Source: an uncultured Phocaeicola sp. (GTDB lineage: Bacteria; Bacteroidota; Bacteroidia; Bacteroidales; Bacteroidaceae). Taken from it: DNA of 44,585 nucleotides. The number at the start of each line of letters is the position of its first letter. Position 1 is the stretch's first letter. The translations under genes were made by a program, and so were the position numbers. Under the pieces are notes generated by a model. That model ran no database searches, was not told the origin of the DNA, and worked only from the letters and a program-made list of their open reading frames with translations. Positions 1 to 7,800 of the stretch are shown here, one piece after another. Where the stretch lies: positions 1 through 44,585 of the forward strand of contig CANQSM010000017.1 of NCBI GenBank assembly GCA_947626525.1, given 5' to 3'.

Positions 1-171
1 CTCAATCTTGGCAACTTTAAGCTCCACCGCCTCCCTGTGCAGATAACCGTTTGCGTCTGTGTAGTCGCCTATGTCCTGCATATTTAAATAAGGACTGTAG
101 CTGTCCGCCCTAAGATACTTATGTGGAACTGTGTAACTGCCTATCTTTAGTAACCACCCCTCATACGCCAT
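1..171 (-). CDS. DUF6711-like tail-associated protein, N-terminal part (cut by window edge)
   Basis: 57 codons are visible before the left edge. The start ATG at 171 has a GGGGAGGCGG ribosome site upstream. The N-terminus (MAYEGWLLKIG, then YTVPHKYL and YLNMQDIGDYTDANGYLHR) matches my memory of DUF6711-type proteins, usually encoded between the tape measure and distal tail genes of Firmicute siphophages. This shows that the tail operon resumes here after the accessory block. The rest of the protein is outside the window. Confidence 0.7.
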   Translation of the reverse strand, partial: MAYEGWLLKIGSYTVPHKYLRADSYSPYLNMQDIGDYTDANGYLHREAVELKVAKIE

Positions 172-199
172 AAGCACCGCCTCCCCTGTTTTCGAGCAT

Positions 200-233
200 A
201 ATAAAAGCACCTGCCCCAAATCGGGACAAGTGC
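200..233 (-). terminator. intrinsic terminator
   Basis: Inverted arms at 207-217 and 223-233 (GC-rich, with some G-U pairs) are followed on the minus strand by a T-rich tract at 200-206. It would stop transcription coming from the antirepressor side just before the DUF6711-like gene. Confidence 0.7.
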
Positions 234-305
234 CTTGACAAGATTTTTAAACCCTTGTATAATTGTGTTAATTCCTTTTATAAACTATCGTTTCTCCAAA
301 AGACT

Positions 306-330
306 GCCGTTTATGTGACGGCGGTTTTTT
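306..330. terminator. short, possibly bidirectional terminator
   Basis: Arms GCCGT (306-310) and ACGGC (318-322) are followed on the plus strand by six T at 325-330, and on the minus strand by a weaker T-rich stretch. It lies directly after the stop codon of the minus-strand gene ending at 340. Confidence 0.5.
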
Positions 331-339
331 GATGTTTTG

Positions 340-507
340 TTACGGAAGCTTGAGGTCTGACACGTAATTCTTAAGCTTCCTTTTCCTTTTACGCGTCTGT
401 AAAATTATTATCAACAGTTCTTTGGCTTCCTGCTCTGAAAGTGAATTAACCGCCTCGGCTATCTCGCTTTCGTTCATTTGTAATATGTGTGCAAATTTTC
501 CCTGCAT
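340..507 (-). CDS. small hypothetical protein, 55 aa
   Basis: I chose the ATG at 507 because an AAAGGAG site lies about 8 bases upstream; the longer reading upstream has no ribosome site. The product is an acidic, helix-prone N-terminal part (MNESEIAEAVNSLSEQEAKE) with a very basic RKRKRKLK stretch near the end. It follows the antirepressor in the same orientation with a 72-base gap. I recognise no family. The shape fits a small DNA- or RNA-binding accessory protein, but that is inference. Confidence 0.6.
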   Translation of the reverse strand: MQGKFAHILQMNESEIAEAVNSLSEQEAKELLIIILQTRKRKRKLKNYVSDLKLP

Positions 508-579
508 TGCTGTATCATCTCCTTTAGTTACTATTGTAATAGAGATGAGTGATTTTGGCAAATTAAGGAAATAATTAAG

Positions 580-1305
580 TTACTTTTTAAATACTTCTTT
601 CAATATATCAGTATGATATGCGTTTACTGTTCCAAACCGTACATCTTTTGCTCTGGATATATCATATCCGTATTCTTTTGACAATCGGCTTGCTTTCCTG
701 CCTAACATATTTGCTTTGTTTATGTCCACACTTAGCCCTCGTAAGCTTGCGTACCCTGCAATCGTATAATAATCCTCATTATGTGTTGTCACCTTTGCTT
801 CCAAATCCTTTATCTTATTCTTCATGGAAGCCATCTCTTTTTCCTGCTGTTTCTGCTTTAACTCCATCTTTGCCTGCTCGTCTGCAATCGCATAAAACAT
901 CTGCATTTGTGGGGATAGTTCGGAACGGTTGATTGCAAACTCTTTTGCCTTGTTTTCTATCGTAATAAAATACTGTCTGGCTTCTTTCCCTCTTTCTGAA
1001 TGGCTTTCCATTGACAAGTGCTTTGCAAAGTCTGTTGTAAGCCGATAATCCCTGCATTTATTACCGTTCGACACTATGTCGAACCCCACCCAATCGGAGT
1101 TTTCTTCGTAAAACTCATTGTTTTCAATGTTCTGTTTAGCCCATCTTGCAAATTGGCTCGGTGCAAGCCCCAAAAACTCATAAAGTGCTCTTGCCGTAGT
1201 CATTCCGTTTTCATCTACGCCAAGGGCAATCTCAATAGGAGTTTTATATTCTTTCCTAAAATCCTGTTCAAGCTTTGTTGTGATAGTATTAATTATGCTC
1301 TCCAT
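580..1305 (-). CDS. AntA/AntB-type phage antirepressor
   Basis: The protein has 241 residues from the ATG at 1305, preceded by an AAAGGCGG ribosome site. The N-terminal part (about residues 20-100, with TTARALYEFLGL, FARWAKQNI and DYRLTTDFAKHL) matches the AntA/AntB antirepressor domain. A Lys/Glu/Gln-rich coiled segment follows at about 125-165. The C-terminal part (YYTIAGYASLRG to the end) resembles the ORF6C-type C-terminal domain of antirepressors. Such proteins inactivate the lysogeny repressor during induction. Its place downstream of the tape measure gene, not in a lysogeny module, is unusual. A TATAAT at 1413-1418 on this strand lacks a good -35 element. The leader contains a foldable element at 1343-1395. 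Confidence 0.85.
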   Translation of the reverse strand: MESIINTITTKLEQDFRKEYKTPIEIALGVDENGMTTARALYEFLGLAPSQFARWAKQNIENNEFYEENSDWVGFDIVSNGNKCRDYRLTTDFAKHLSMESHSERGKEARQYFITIENKAKEFAINRSELSPQMQMFYAIADEQAKMELKQKQQEKEMASMKNKIKDLEAKVTTHNEDYYTIAGYASLRGLSVDINKANMLGRKASRLSKEYGYDISRAKDVRFGTVNAYHTDILKEVFKK

Positions 1306-1342
1306 AATTTTACCGCCTTTCCGCAAAACGCCTTATAATAAA

Positions 1343-1395
1343 TTGGGGGCAGACACTAAGGCTTGTGCTTTTCGGCTCGTCAACCTATCCCCCAA
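1343..1395 (-). ncRNA. foldable leader element of antirepressor mRNA (candidate)
   Basis: Perfect arms TTGGGGG (1343-1349) and CCCCCAA (1389-1395) enclose a second, weaker helix (1359-1364 with 1382-1386). In the minus-strand RNA this is a nested hairpin of about 53 nt, ending some 38 nt before the antirepressor start. I do not recognise a known riboswitch or ribozyme consensus. Confidence 0.35.
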
Positions 1396-1469
1396 AATTA
1401 CAGCTTTAATTGATTATAATATAGCTTTATCATTAAGTGTTACATCTACACTGCTGTATTTTTACGCAT

Positions 1470-1494
1470 ATTAAAAGGGGCTTGATAGCCCCTT
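1470..1494 (-). terminator. intrinsic terminator closing the zinc-ribbon/lipoprotein unit
   Basis: GGGGCT (1477-1482) and AGCCCC (1487-1492) form a tight stem with a TTTT tract on the minus strand at 1473-1476. It follows the zinc-ribbon gene and precedes the antirepressor leader. Confidence 0.85.
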
Positions 1495-1531
1495 AATCTT
1501 AGCATATTTTACTCTGCGTAATTAAGTTATT

Positions 1532-1897
1532 TCAATTAAATATTTTTCCACAACTGTTACACAAAAACTTATTTTCTGTTATAATTTGTTCTTTCCTAAC
1601 AACCTTTTCTTTTTTGTTTAGCAAAGTAAAAGGTCTTAAAGGATTAAGATTAGCTGAATATTTTGTTTTTGTTTTCGCAGGAATGATTTTTTGGTCTTGA
1701 TAATGCGAACAGTTCTCCGAACCACATCTTGGACAATGCACTTGTGTTTTTGAACCCCAAAACGAATATCTGTAAACTCCATTAAATTCATTAGCTGTTG
1801 TTGCTTGGTTTTGCGAAACAGGATAACCACAATTTGGGCAACTTGAAGCTTTACTGCTTATCTCTTTGCCACATTCAGGACATCTTATTAATGACAT
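1532..1897 (-). CDS. double zinc-ribbon protein
   Basis: 121 residues. The N-terminus carries a four-Cys ribbon (CPECGKEI then CPNCGYPV). A second set of pairs (CPRCGSENC and, near the end, CNSCGKIF) forms another metal site. The middle and C-terminal parts are basic. The ATG at 1897 has AGGAGG upstream, inside the end of the preceding gene. It is the last gene of a three-gene unit driven from the promoter at 3077-3105. The Cys motifs are seen directly; the target (nucleic acid, protein or membrane partner) is unknown. Confidence 0.75.
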   Translation of the reverse strand: MSLIRCPECGKEISSKASSCPNCGYPVSQNQATTANEFNGVYRYSFWGSKTQVHCPRCGSENCSHYQDQKIIPAKTKTKYSANLNPLRPFTLLNKKEKVVRKEQIITENKFLCNSCGKIFN

Positions 1898-1900
1898 TCA

Positions 1901-2266
1901 TTAATCCTCCTGCTTAGGTTTACTGTTTTTCTGTAATATTCCAGTCGCTATAAAAACTACAGCAAAGATAAAACTAAGTACAGACCATATCTGTAAGTCC
2001 GCATATGAACCTACATTTGTAATACCTATAAGTCCACCAAAAGCATAAAAGCAACCTGCTACAATACTTCCTACTTTATTTTTTCTGCAAACTATTCCTA
2101 CAATTCCTGCTACAAGCATACATAAAGCTAACAAAAATCCTGCGCTTCCGCTTACTTCTCCGTTTTCGGCTAGTGCATTTCCAACTCCTGCCGCGCACGA
2201 TTGAAGCGATACTAAAACAAATAAAACAATAGATACTATACCAATTACCAACCTTGCTGTTTTCAT
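1901..2266 (-). CDS. small polytopic membrane protein
   Basis: 121 residues with about four hydrophobic segments: residues 5-30, 45-60, 68-85 and 92-110. A Cys near residue 24 (LQSCAAG) gives an imperfect lipobox, but the following segments argue for an integral membrane protein. An AGGGGG ribosome site precedes the start. It lies between a lipoprotein gene (12 bases upstream) and the zinc-ribbon gene (3 bases downstream), so all three are probably co-translated. Family unknown to me. In an expressed lysogenic unit it could modify the cell envelope. Confidence 0.7.
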   Translation of the reverse strand: MKTARLVIGIVSIVLFVLVSLQSCAAGVGNALAENGEVSGSAGFLLALCMLVAGIVGIVCRKNKVGSIVAGCFYAFGGLIGITNVGSYADLQIWSVLSFIFAVVFIATGILQKNSKPKQED

Positions 2267-2278
2267 TTTCTAATCCCC

Positions 2279-3043
2279 CTATCTTCTTCCTGTAAAATAA
2301 ATTTTATAACTATCGTATGCGGTATCTCCATAGTAGTCAAACTCTTTAGCTAATGTGCTGTTTGGCTTTAATTCCGAGTCTCCGTCTGTGAAATATGATG
2401 TTTCATATCCCACAACCTCATCACCGTTTAAAAAGATAACCTGTCCTTCAACAAAATCTGCCGCTTCTTCACCTTTATTTGTGCAAGTAACCACAAGCCC
2501 GTCACCTGTGTCTGAAACTTCATATTCCAAGTCAGACATAATAGGTTTGAAATAATCATCTTCTTTTGCTGTTAATGTATATTCAAAGTTTTGTATATCT
2601 TCACTATCAAAAATACTAAAAAGCAAAACAGAATATCCGCTCTCTATCGCCTCTTCACTGCTAGAATTTGCACCTACTGTTTTACCCTCGCCGTCTTTAG
2701 CTATAACATTTGTTTCAACTTCAATAGTTACATTAGAGTTGTTTGTAACTTCCATAATATAATATGTTCCCCAACCGCGGTTTACATAATAATATTCTTT
2801 TACACCAACAGATTTTGACAAATCTTCATCTGTTTGCGGTTTTTCGACAACATCTTCCGCCACTTTTTCAGTTTCTTTTTCCGAAGTTTTTAATTGTTCT
2901 AACTCTTCCTTGTAACTGTCTCTTTCCGCAACTACTTTGTCATATTCCGCTTTTGAAACATATTCTTCATTGGAACTAGGCTGATTTGTACAGCCTGTTA
3001 AGAAAGTAGCGCATAATAACGTGATTAATAGCTTTTTTCTCAT
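2279..3043 (-). CDS. phage-encoded lipoprotein with coiled coil and beta domains
   Basis: 254 residues. A basic N-terminus and hydrophobic core end in the lipobox LTGC, so Cys18 should be lipidated and the protein anchored outside the cell. Residues about 25-70 are a Glu/Lys-rich coiled coil. The remaining part is beta-rich, with two halves that look like FxLYD-type or Ig-like repeats (MEVTNNSNVTIEVE and VTCTNKGEEAADFVEG are typical strands). It has its own consensus-like promoter 34 bases upstream, which argues for expression in the lysogen. Function unknown; surface exclusion is possible. Confidence 0.8.
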   Translation of the reverse strand: MRKKLLITLLCATFLTGCTNQPSSNEEYVSKAEYDKVVAERDSYKEELEQLKTSEKETEKVAEDVVEKPQTDEDLSKSVGVKEYYYVNRGWGTYYIMEVTNNSNVTIEVETNVIAKDGEGKTVGANSSSEEAIESGYSVLLFSIFDSEDIQNFEYTLTAKEDDYFKPIMSDLEYEVSDTGDGLVVTCTNKGEEAADFVEGQVIFLNGDEVVGYETSYFTDGDSELKPNSTLAKEFDYYGDTAYDSYKIYFTGRR

Positions 3044-3076
3044 TGTAAAACCTCCTAAATATAAATAATTTGTAAA

Positions 3077-3105
3077 ATTATATCATATTTTGGAACATTT
3101 TACAA
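3077..3105 (-). promoter_or_regulatory. sigma-A promoter for the lipoprotein/membrane/zinc-ribbon unit
   Basis: On the minus strand, TTGTAA (3100-3105), a 17-base spacer and a perfect TATAAT (3077-3082). The flanks form a perfect 9-bp inverted repeat (3070-3078 and 3097-3105) that could be an operator. Confidence 0.8.
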
Positions 3106-3113
3106 TTTAAAAA

Positions 3114-3395
3114 TCAATTGCCATTCAAAAATTCGGCAAGCTTTCTTCCGTATTCTCGTGCTTTGTCGTAATTTTCCTCCCAATCTATGTTGTTCATCTT
3201 ATCAATTAATTCTTTGTTAATTTCCTGTCCTTTTTCATACGCCTCCGAAACACTTCCTTGTGTTTGCTCTGCGTTTTCTTCCATTTCAATTACTGTTGTT
3301 TCTTCTGCTTTGTCAATTTGCTCTTCTATGTTATTATCACACCCCATTAGCGGCATACAGCATAAAAAGGCAATCACAAGTATTTTTACTTTCAT
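3114..3395 (-). CDS. small lipoprotein with a tape-measure-like C-terminus (candidate superinfection exclusion)
   Basis: 93 residues from the ATG at 3395, which has AGGAG 9 bases upstream; a longer reading lacks a ribosome site. Signal peptide with lipobox LMGC (Cys19). An acidic linker follows at about 20-50. The last 41 residues align without gaps to residues 677-716 of the tape measure protein encoded at 4807-10194. Shared elements are IDWE, Y, AR, GR, LA and FLNG in the same spacing, with about half the positions identical. The known lipoprotein Ltp of streptococcal phage TP-J34 blocks DNA entry by targeting the tape measure protein. A mimic of the tape measure could act at the same step; that is inference. 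The gene overlaps the ribosome-site region at the end of the upstream lipoprotein gene. Confidence 0.8.
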   Translation of the reverse strand: MKVKILVIAFLCCMPLMGCDNNIEEQIDKAEETTVIEMEENAEQTQGSVSEAYEKGQEINKELIDKMNNIDWEENYDKAREYGRKLAEFLNGN

Positions 3396-3418
3396 TTTAA
3401 ATAATCTCCTAATCATCA

Positions 3419-4747
3419 TCAATTGATTTCAACATTTGTAAAAGTAGCCGAATAAGTCCTAAAACTATCATTAAAATCAATAATCCTTAACTGACCGCTT
3501 ACTGTTTCAACTTCCCCGACAGAAGAAAAATCATCACACCTAGCAATAATTTTTCCTTTGCTCTTAGGCGCAACATCATCACTCATAAGAATATTAGATG
3601 TGCTAATTCCATTTATTGCAACACTATCAGCCTGAACTGTTATATTGATATCTGTAAGATTTTCAAGCCAAAACACAACACCTTTTTCATCTATTCCTGC
3701 AAATGATATTTTAACCTTGTCATCTTCATACAGCAAATTATTTGAGCTATCTGTTTCCTGTTGGAAAGTTTCAGTATTTGTTTCTAAATTTGCTTTATTC
3801 TTCATAAAATCATCAAAGCACTTATCTATTTCCTTTACAAAGTCATTAAATTCCTCATCTGACATCGTAAGTTCACTTGGGAACCAATCAGGTGCAGATA
3901 AGGACGCTGAGCCGTCTCTATTATATCCAAAAACATATAAATCATCTTTTGTTTTCATATAACTTATGAATAATTCGCCAAAGTTTATCGTTATAGTGTA
4001 ATTTTCCATTTTTAATTTTTCAAAATAAGATTGAAAATCAGCAAGCATCACTCCTGCTTTTTGTTCCGTTTTAACATTTCCATGTACATAAAATTCTAAA
4101 TTGCCATCATTTTCATATAATACAACAGTCAAATCCTCTCCGTCAACTTTATATTCTCCTTTAGCGATTAAATTAGCATCTGTTTTCTCTGTCTCAACCT
4201 CTTCAATCTCGTTTTCGCTCGTTTCCTGACTTTGTATCTGCTCATTTTCTTTTATTGCTTCATCTAAATACTTGTCAAAAGAATATTTAGCCCAAGCATC
4301 AAGCGAGTTTTTAAAATCTACAGAAATAGATTTAAGTAAGTTTTTCCACTCATCATCACTATTTTTCAAAGACTCTGTCCATTCCTTTGGAAAACCCATA
4401 TCCGAAAATTCTTCACCATCAAGATTTAATTTGTATTCATTATCAGGAAGAACGATATAAAAATCACTTTCCGCTTCTCTATCAAGCACATCTGATAATA
4501 CTTCACACGTAAAATAAATAAGTTCTGCTTCTGTCGCATCAACTGAACTTAAATAAATCTTTGTTTGATATTTCCCATTTTCTTGCTGAATGTCAACATA
4601 AGAATTTTCCCACATTCCATTAGTTGCGCTTTCAGGAATATCAATATAAGTATCGGATTTAGCCGACTGTACATTTGTTTTATTGCTTCCGCACCCACAA
4701 CAAAGGCATATAATGCAAAAAGCAACTATTAAATTTCTTACTTTCAT
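3419..4747 (-). CDS. large lipoprotein, 442 aa
   Basis: Signal peptide with lipobox LCCGC, so it should be surface-anchored. Residues about 130-190 are a helical, Glu-rich linker. Residues 190-290 are a mixed alpha/beta region. The last 100 residues are a beta-sandwich-like domain (VVFWLENLTDINITVQADSVAING is typical of DUF4352/FxLYD-like extracellular domains). It starts 60 bases downstream of the tape measure stop. Its ribosome site GGAGG is buried in the hairpin 4757-4795. It runs into the gene of the tape-measure-like lipoprotein, so the two are likely made together. Precise function unknown. Confidence 0.8.
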   Translation of the reverse strand: MKVRNLIVAFCIICLCCGCGSNKTNVQSAKSDTYIDIPESATNGMWENSYVDIQQENGKYQTKIYLSSVDATEAELIYFTCEVLSDVLDREAESDFYIVLPDNEYKLNLDGEEFSDMGFPKEWTESLKNSDDEWKNLLKSISVDFKNSLDAWAKYSFDKYLDEAIKENEQIQSQETSENEIEEVETEKTDANLIAKGEYKVDGEDLTVVLYENDGNLEFYVHGNVKTEQKAGVMLADFQSYFEKLKMENYTITINFGELFISYMKTKDDLYVFGYNRDGSASLSAPDWFPSELTMSDEEFNDFVKEIDKCFDDFMKNKANLETNTETFQQETDSSNNLLYEDDKVKISFAGIDEKGVVFWLENLTDINITVQADSVAINGISTSNILMSDDVAPKSKGKIIARCDDFSSVGEVETVSGQLRIIDFNDSFRTYSATFTNVEIN

Positions 4748-4756
4748 TAAAAATAA

Positions 4757-4795
4757 CCTCCATATGACAATTTTTTACATTTTATCATATGGAGG
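4757..4795 (-). promoter_or_regulatory. hairpin overlapping the ribosome site of the lipoprotein gene
   Basis: Perfect 11-bp arms CCTCCATATGA (4757-4767) and TCATATGGAGG (4785-4795) with a 17-base AT-rich loop. On the minus strand the hairpin is followed by TTATTTTT, so it may terminate part of the tape measure transcripts. The GGAGG of the lipoprotein gene is in the stem, so translation from long transcripts may be held down. Confidence 0.65.
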
Positions 4796-4806
4796 CTGTT
4801 TTGTCA

Positions 4807-7800
4807 CTAAAATTCATAAGCAGGATTACCAGTTCTTTGATAATATGCGCTTGCTTCTTCTTGTGTAACTTTAAAGATTTTATCTCTGTCACCCTCAACT
4901 TTAAATGTAACTTGTGTACCGCCTGACTGCTTTAATGCTCGCATAAATCCGCGATAAGCCGCGTCCTCAACGCCTTTGGCAATACCTACTTCAATTTGAC
5001 TGTTGTTTGCCACATAAGATGTACCGTCATCAAACTGTCCAAAGTATTCACCTTTTGACGCTCTAAACCACCCGTCCTCGGGGAAGCCACCCGTTGCGTA
5101 TTGCGGTATATTATACACTGCTTTAGGCATTTGTACTGATATGCTCTTAGGTACAAGACCCGAAAGTTTACTTCCCAAGCTTCCAGTTAAAGTTGATGCT
5201 TTACTTGAAATACTTGAAAAAATACTTGTCGCTGTATCAAAAATATTTTGTAATATTCCTGATACCGTACTTCTAATTTCTTCAAACTTACTGCTAAAAG
5301 CACTTACTACGTTTGATAGAATACCTTGCCACTTGCCCACGGTAAACCACGGCGATACATTATTGTTCCACCAATTAGAAATGTTTGTAACCCATTCGTT
5401 TACAGTTTCGTTCCATTTGGTAGTAAAGCCCTGTTTGATGCCGTCAAGAACTTCAACCCATTTCTCAATGGTAAACCATGGTGCAACATGCTCATTCCAC
5501 CAATCGGGTACGCCTGTTTCTGACCACCAAGTTGTTATTTCACCCCATTTTGTGGAAAAAGCAGTTTTAACATTTTCAAGCAGTTCAGTCCACTTCTCGA
5601 TAGTAAACCACGGCGCAACAGATGTATCATACCATTGCTGTATTGCCATTGTAAAATCTTCTATTTTCCCTAAAAAGCCTTCTATAATACCAAGCAGTAT
5701 ATATTCGCCTAAAGGTTTTGTATTTTCAGCAGGTGAATTTATGCCAAACTCTTGCCTTACTAAGCTGTCAAATTTGTTGAAAAGATTTTTGCTAGTTTTC
5801 CCTAAACCTCCGCCATTAGTAACGCTATCTATTCCAACGCAAATACCCTCGGCAATATATTTTCCTGCTTCTTCCGTGTCTTTTCTTGTTTGATTTTTTG
5901 CGTCATCAATAGCGCCATTAATTATTGAAGTTAAATCGTTTGAAATAACCACTTCTCTACTGTTCATATCGTACTCAAACATCTTGTCAAGTACTTCATC
6001 GAAAGCTCCTGATACCCATTCGGCATTTGGTATTTCAGAAAATGTTGCTTCCAAATCTTTTGAAAGAGGGTCTATAACTCTTGTTTTATATTCAGAAACA
6101 TAGCTATCAATATATTTACTCGGGTCGTTGTCAAACTTCATTTTTTCAAATGGGTCTAAACTATTCCATTCTGACTCCGCTTGACTTATAATCTCGGGTA
6201 ACTGTTGCAAAAAAGCTTCCTGTATTTTATCAGTTAAAAGAGTTAGTGCTTCTGTTAAGTCTCCATTTGCTTCATTTGCAACTTTGGGCATCATTTCCAT
6301 AAATTCTTCATATTCTGTACTGCCCTCTTCGATGCCTAAAGCATTAAGTGTTTCTTTTAATTTATCTATGTTTCCAGTCATTCCGTCTGTAGCTTCACTG
6401 ACAGCATCTACAGCGGCATCGTAATTATCTTTTAACGACTGAAAGTAAGCTGAACTTTGCTCGTTTTTATACTCCATGGTGTCAATATCAATAAAGCTCA
6501 TAAGGTCAATATTTCTATTAGCCATTTCAGTCTCAAAATCATCAACCGCATTTGTTGTGTCTTGAAAAGCTCCACTAACTTCCGCCAGTCGGTCAATAAT
6601 TGCATTTTTCCGCGCTATGTCCTCGGGGTCAGTACTATTTTTAATACTGTCGTATTCTTCTTGCAGTTTTTGCATTTCCTCATTTATATTTGAAATTCCG
6701 CCTACTACTGTAGCCCTAAACTGGCTAACATCGTAGCCCATAGCTTCCAAATATTTGGTCAGTATGCTATTTTCTCCAAGTGAAGCTAGAATACTTTCTT
6801 CAAGTGCCGATATCGCACTCTCAAATTCTGTTGACATGCTTCCAAAAGCTTCATTTATTCTCTGCACACCGTTTTCAACAGATATTGCGCCTGTGTCCAT
6901 AGCACCTTGAATTGAGGTTATTTTGTCATATGTGTTTTGTATATTTTTCTGCGCTGTTTCCAGTTCTGCCGAGTTGGTACTTATGCTTTTAAAACCGTCA
7001 GCTATAGAGGACATTTTGTTTTTGAAAAGCGTTTCCGTTTCTTCTAAACTCATACCCCCGGGCGTTGTTAATGCGTTTTTAATAGCATTTCCGACGTTTT
7101 CAGCGTGTATGTCATTAAGTGCATCGTTTATACCTTTAACAGCCGCTACAACGCCAGTAATAGCCGCTATAGCAACGCCAGCGGGACCGAGTGCAACATA
7201 CATAGCCGCACCTGCCGCCGCTACTGCCGCTCCAATCTTTGCTATTCCTGCTAAAAGGCTTTCACTTCCCTCGGTTAAGTTCTCAAAGACATTTGAAACA
7301 ACTTGAAATTCAGCAAATCCTGCAACCGCTGTTATTACTCCCTTTTGTAAGCCTGTAAGATTGTTTCTTATGTTTTCTATTGCCGCATTTAAGCCATTAA
7401 AAAATTCGCCGTCTGCAATACCCATTTTAAGAAGTAAAAAGCTGTCGCTTAAAACGCTTACGGCTTTTCCAAGTTTGGGAAATTGTGCGCTAAAAGCAGC
7501 TAATGATTTTTCGTTGCCTGCAAGTGCGCTTAATACAAGTTTTGCATTTTTCCCAAAAAGCAGAAATTTTTTAGCAAGGTCAGCTATGCCTTTTGCAAAC
7601 TTTGTATTTGCTATCGCTTTTAAAAGCTTAGGAACGATTATCAGTGAAGCCACTAACGTTTCAATAGGAGCTACTTTGAATGAAGCGGCAAAGACCTCAA
7701 AAGCCGCGCTTATGGCTTTCCATATAGCCTCTGCTATCTTCTTGCCTACTCCTATAAAATCAAGGTCTGCTAAAAACTCACCTATCTTAGTACCAACAAG

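Noticed and set aside
1343-1395. Hammerhead-like core (UUGACGAG...GAAA) in the antirepressor leader
   Set aside because: The invariant first C is U and no proper stem II or III can be drawn; kept only as an unspecific hairpin.
5141-5893. Long plus-strand frame opposite the tape measure gene (250 codons)
   Set aside because: Shadow of the tape measure repeats; no ribosome site or domain.
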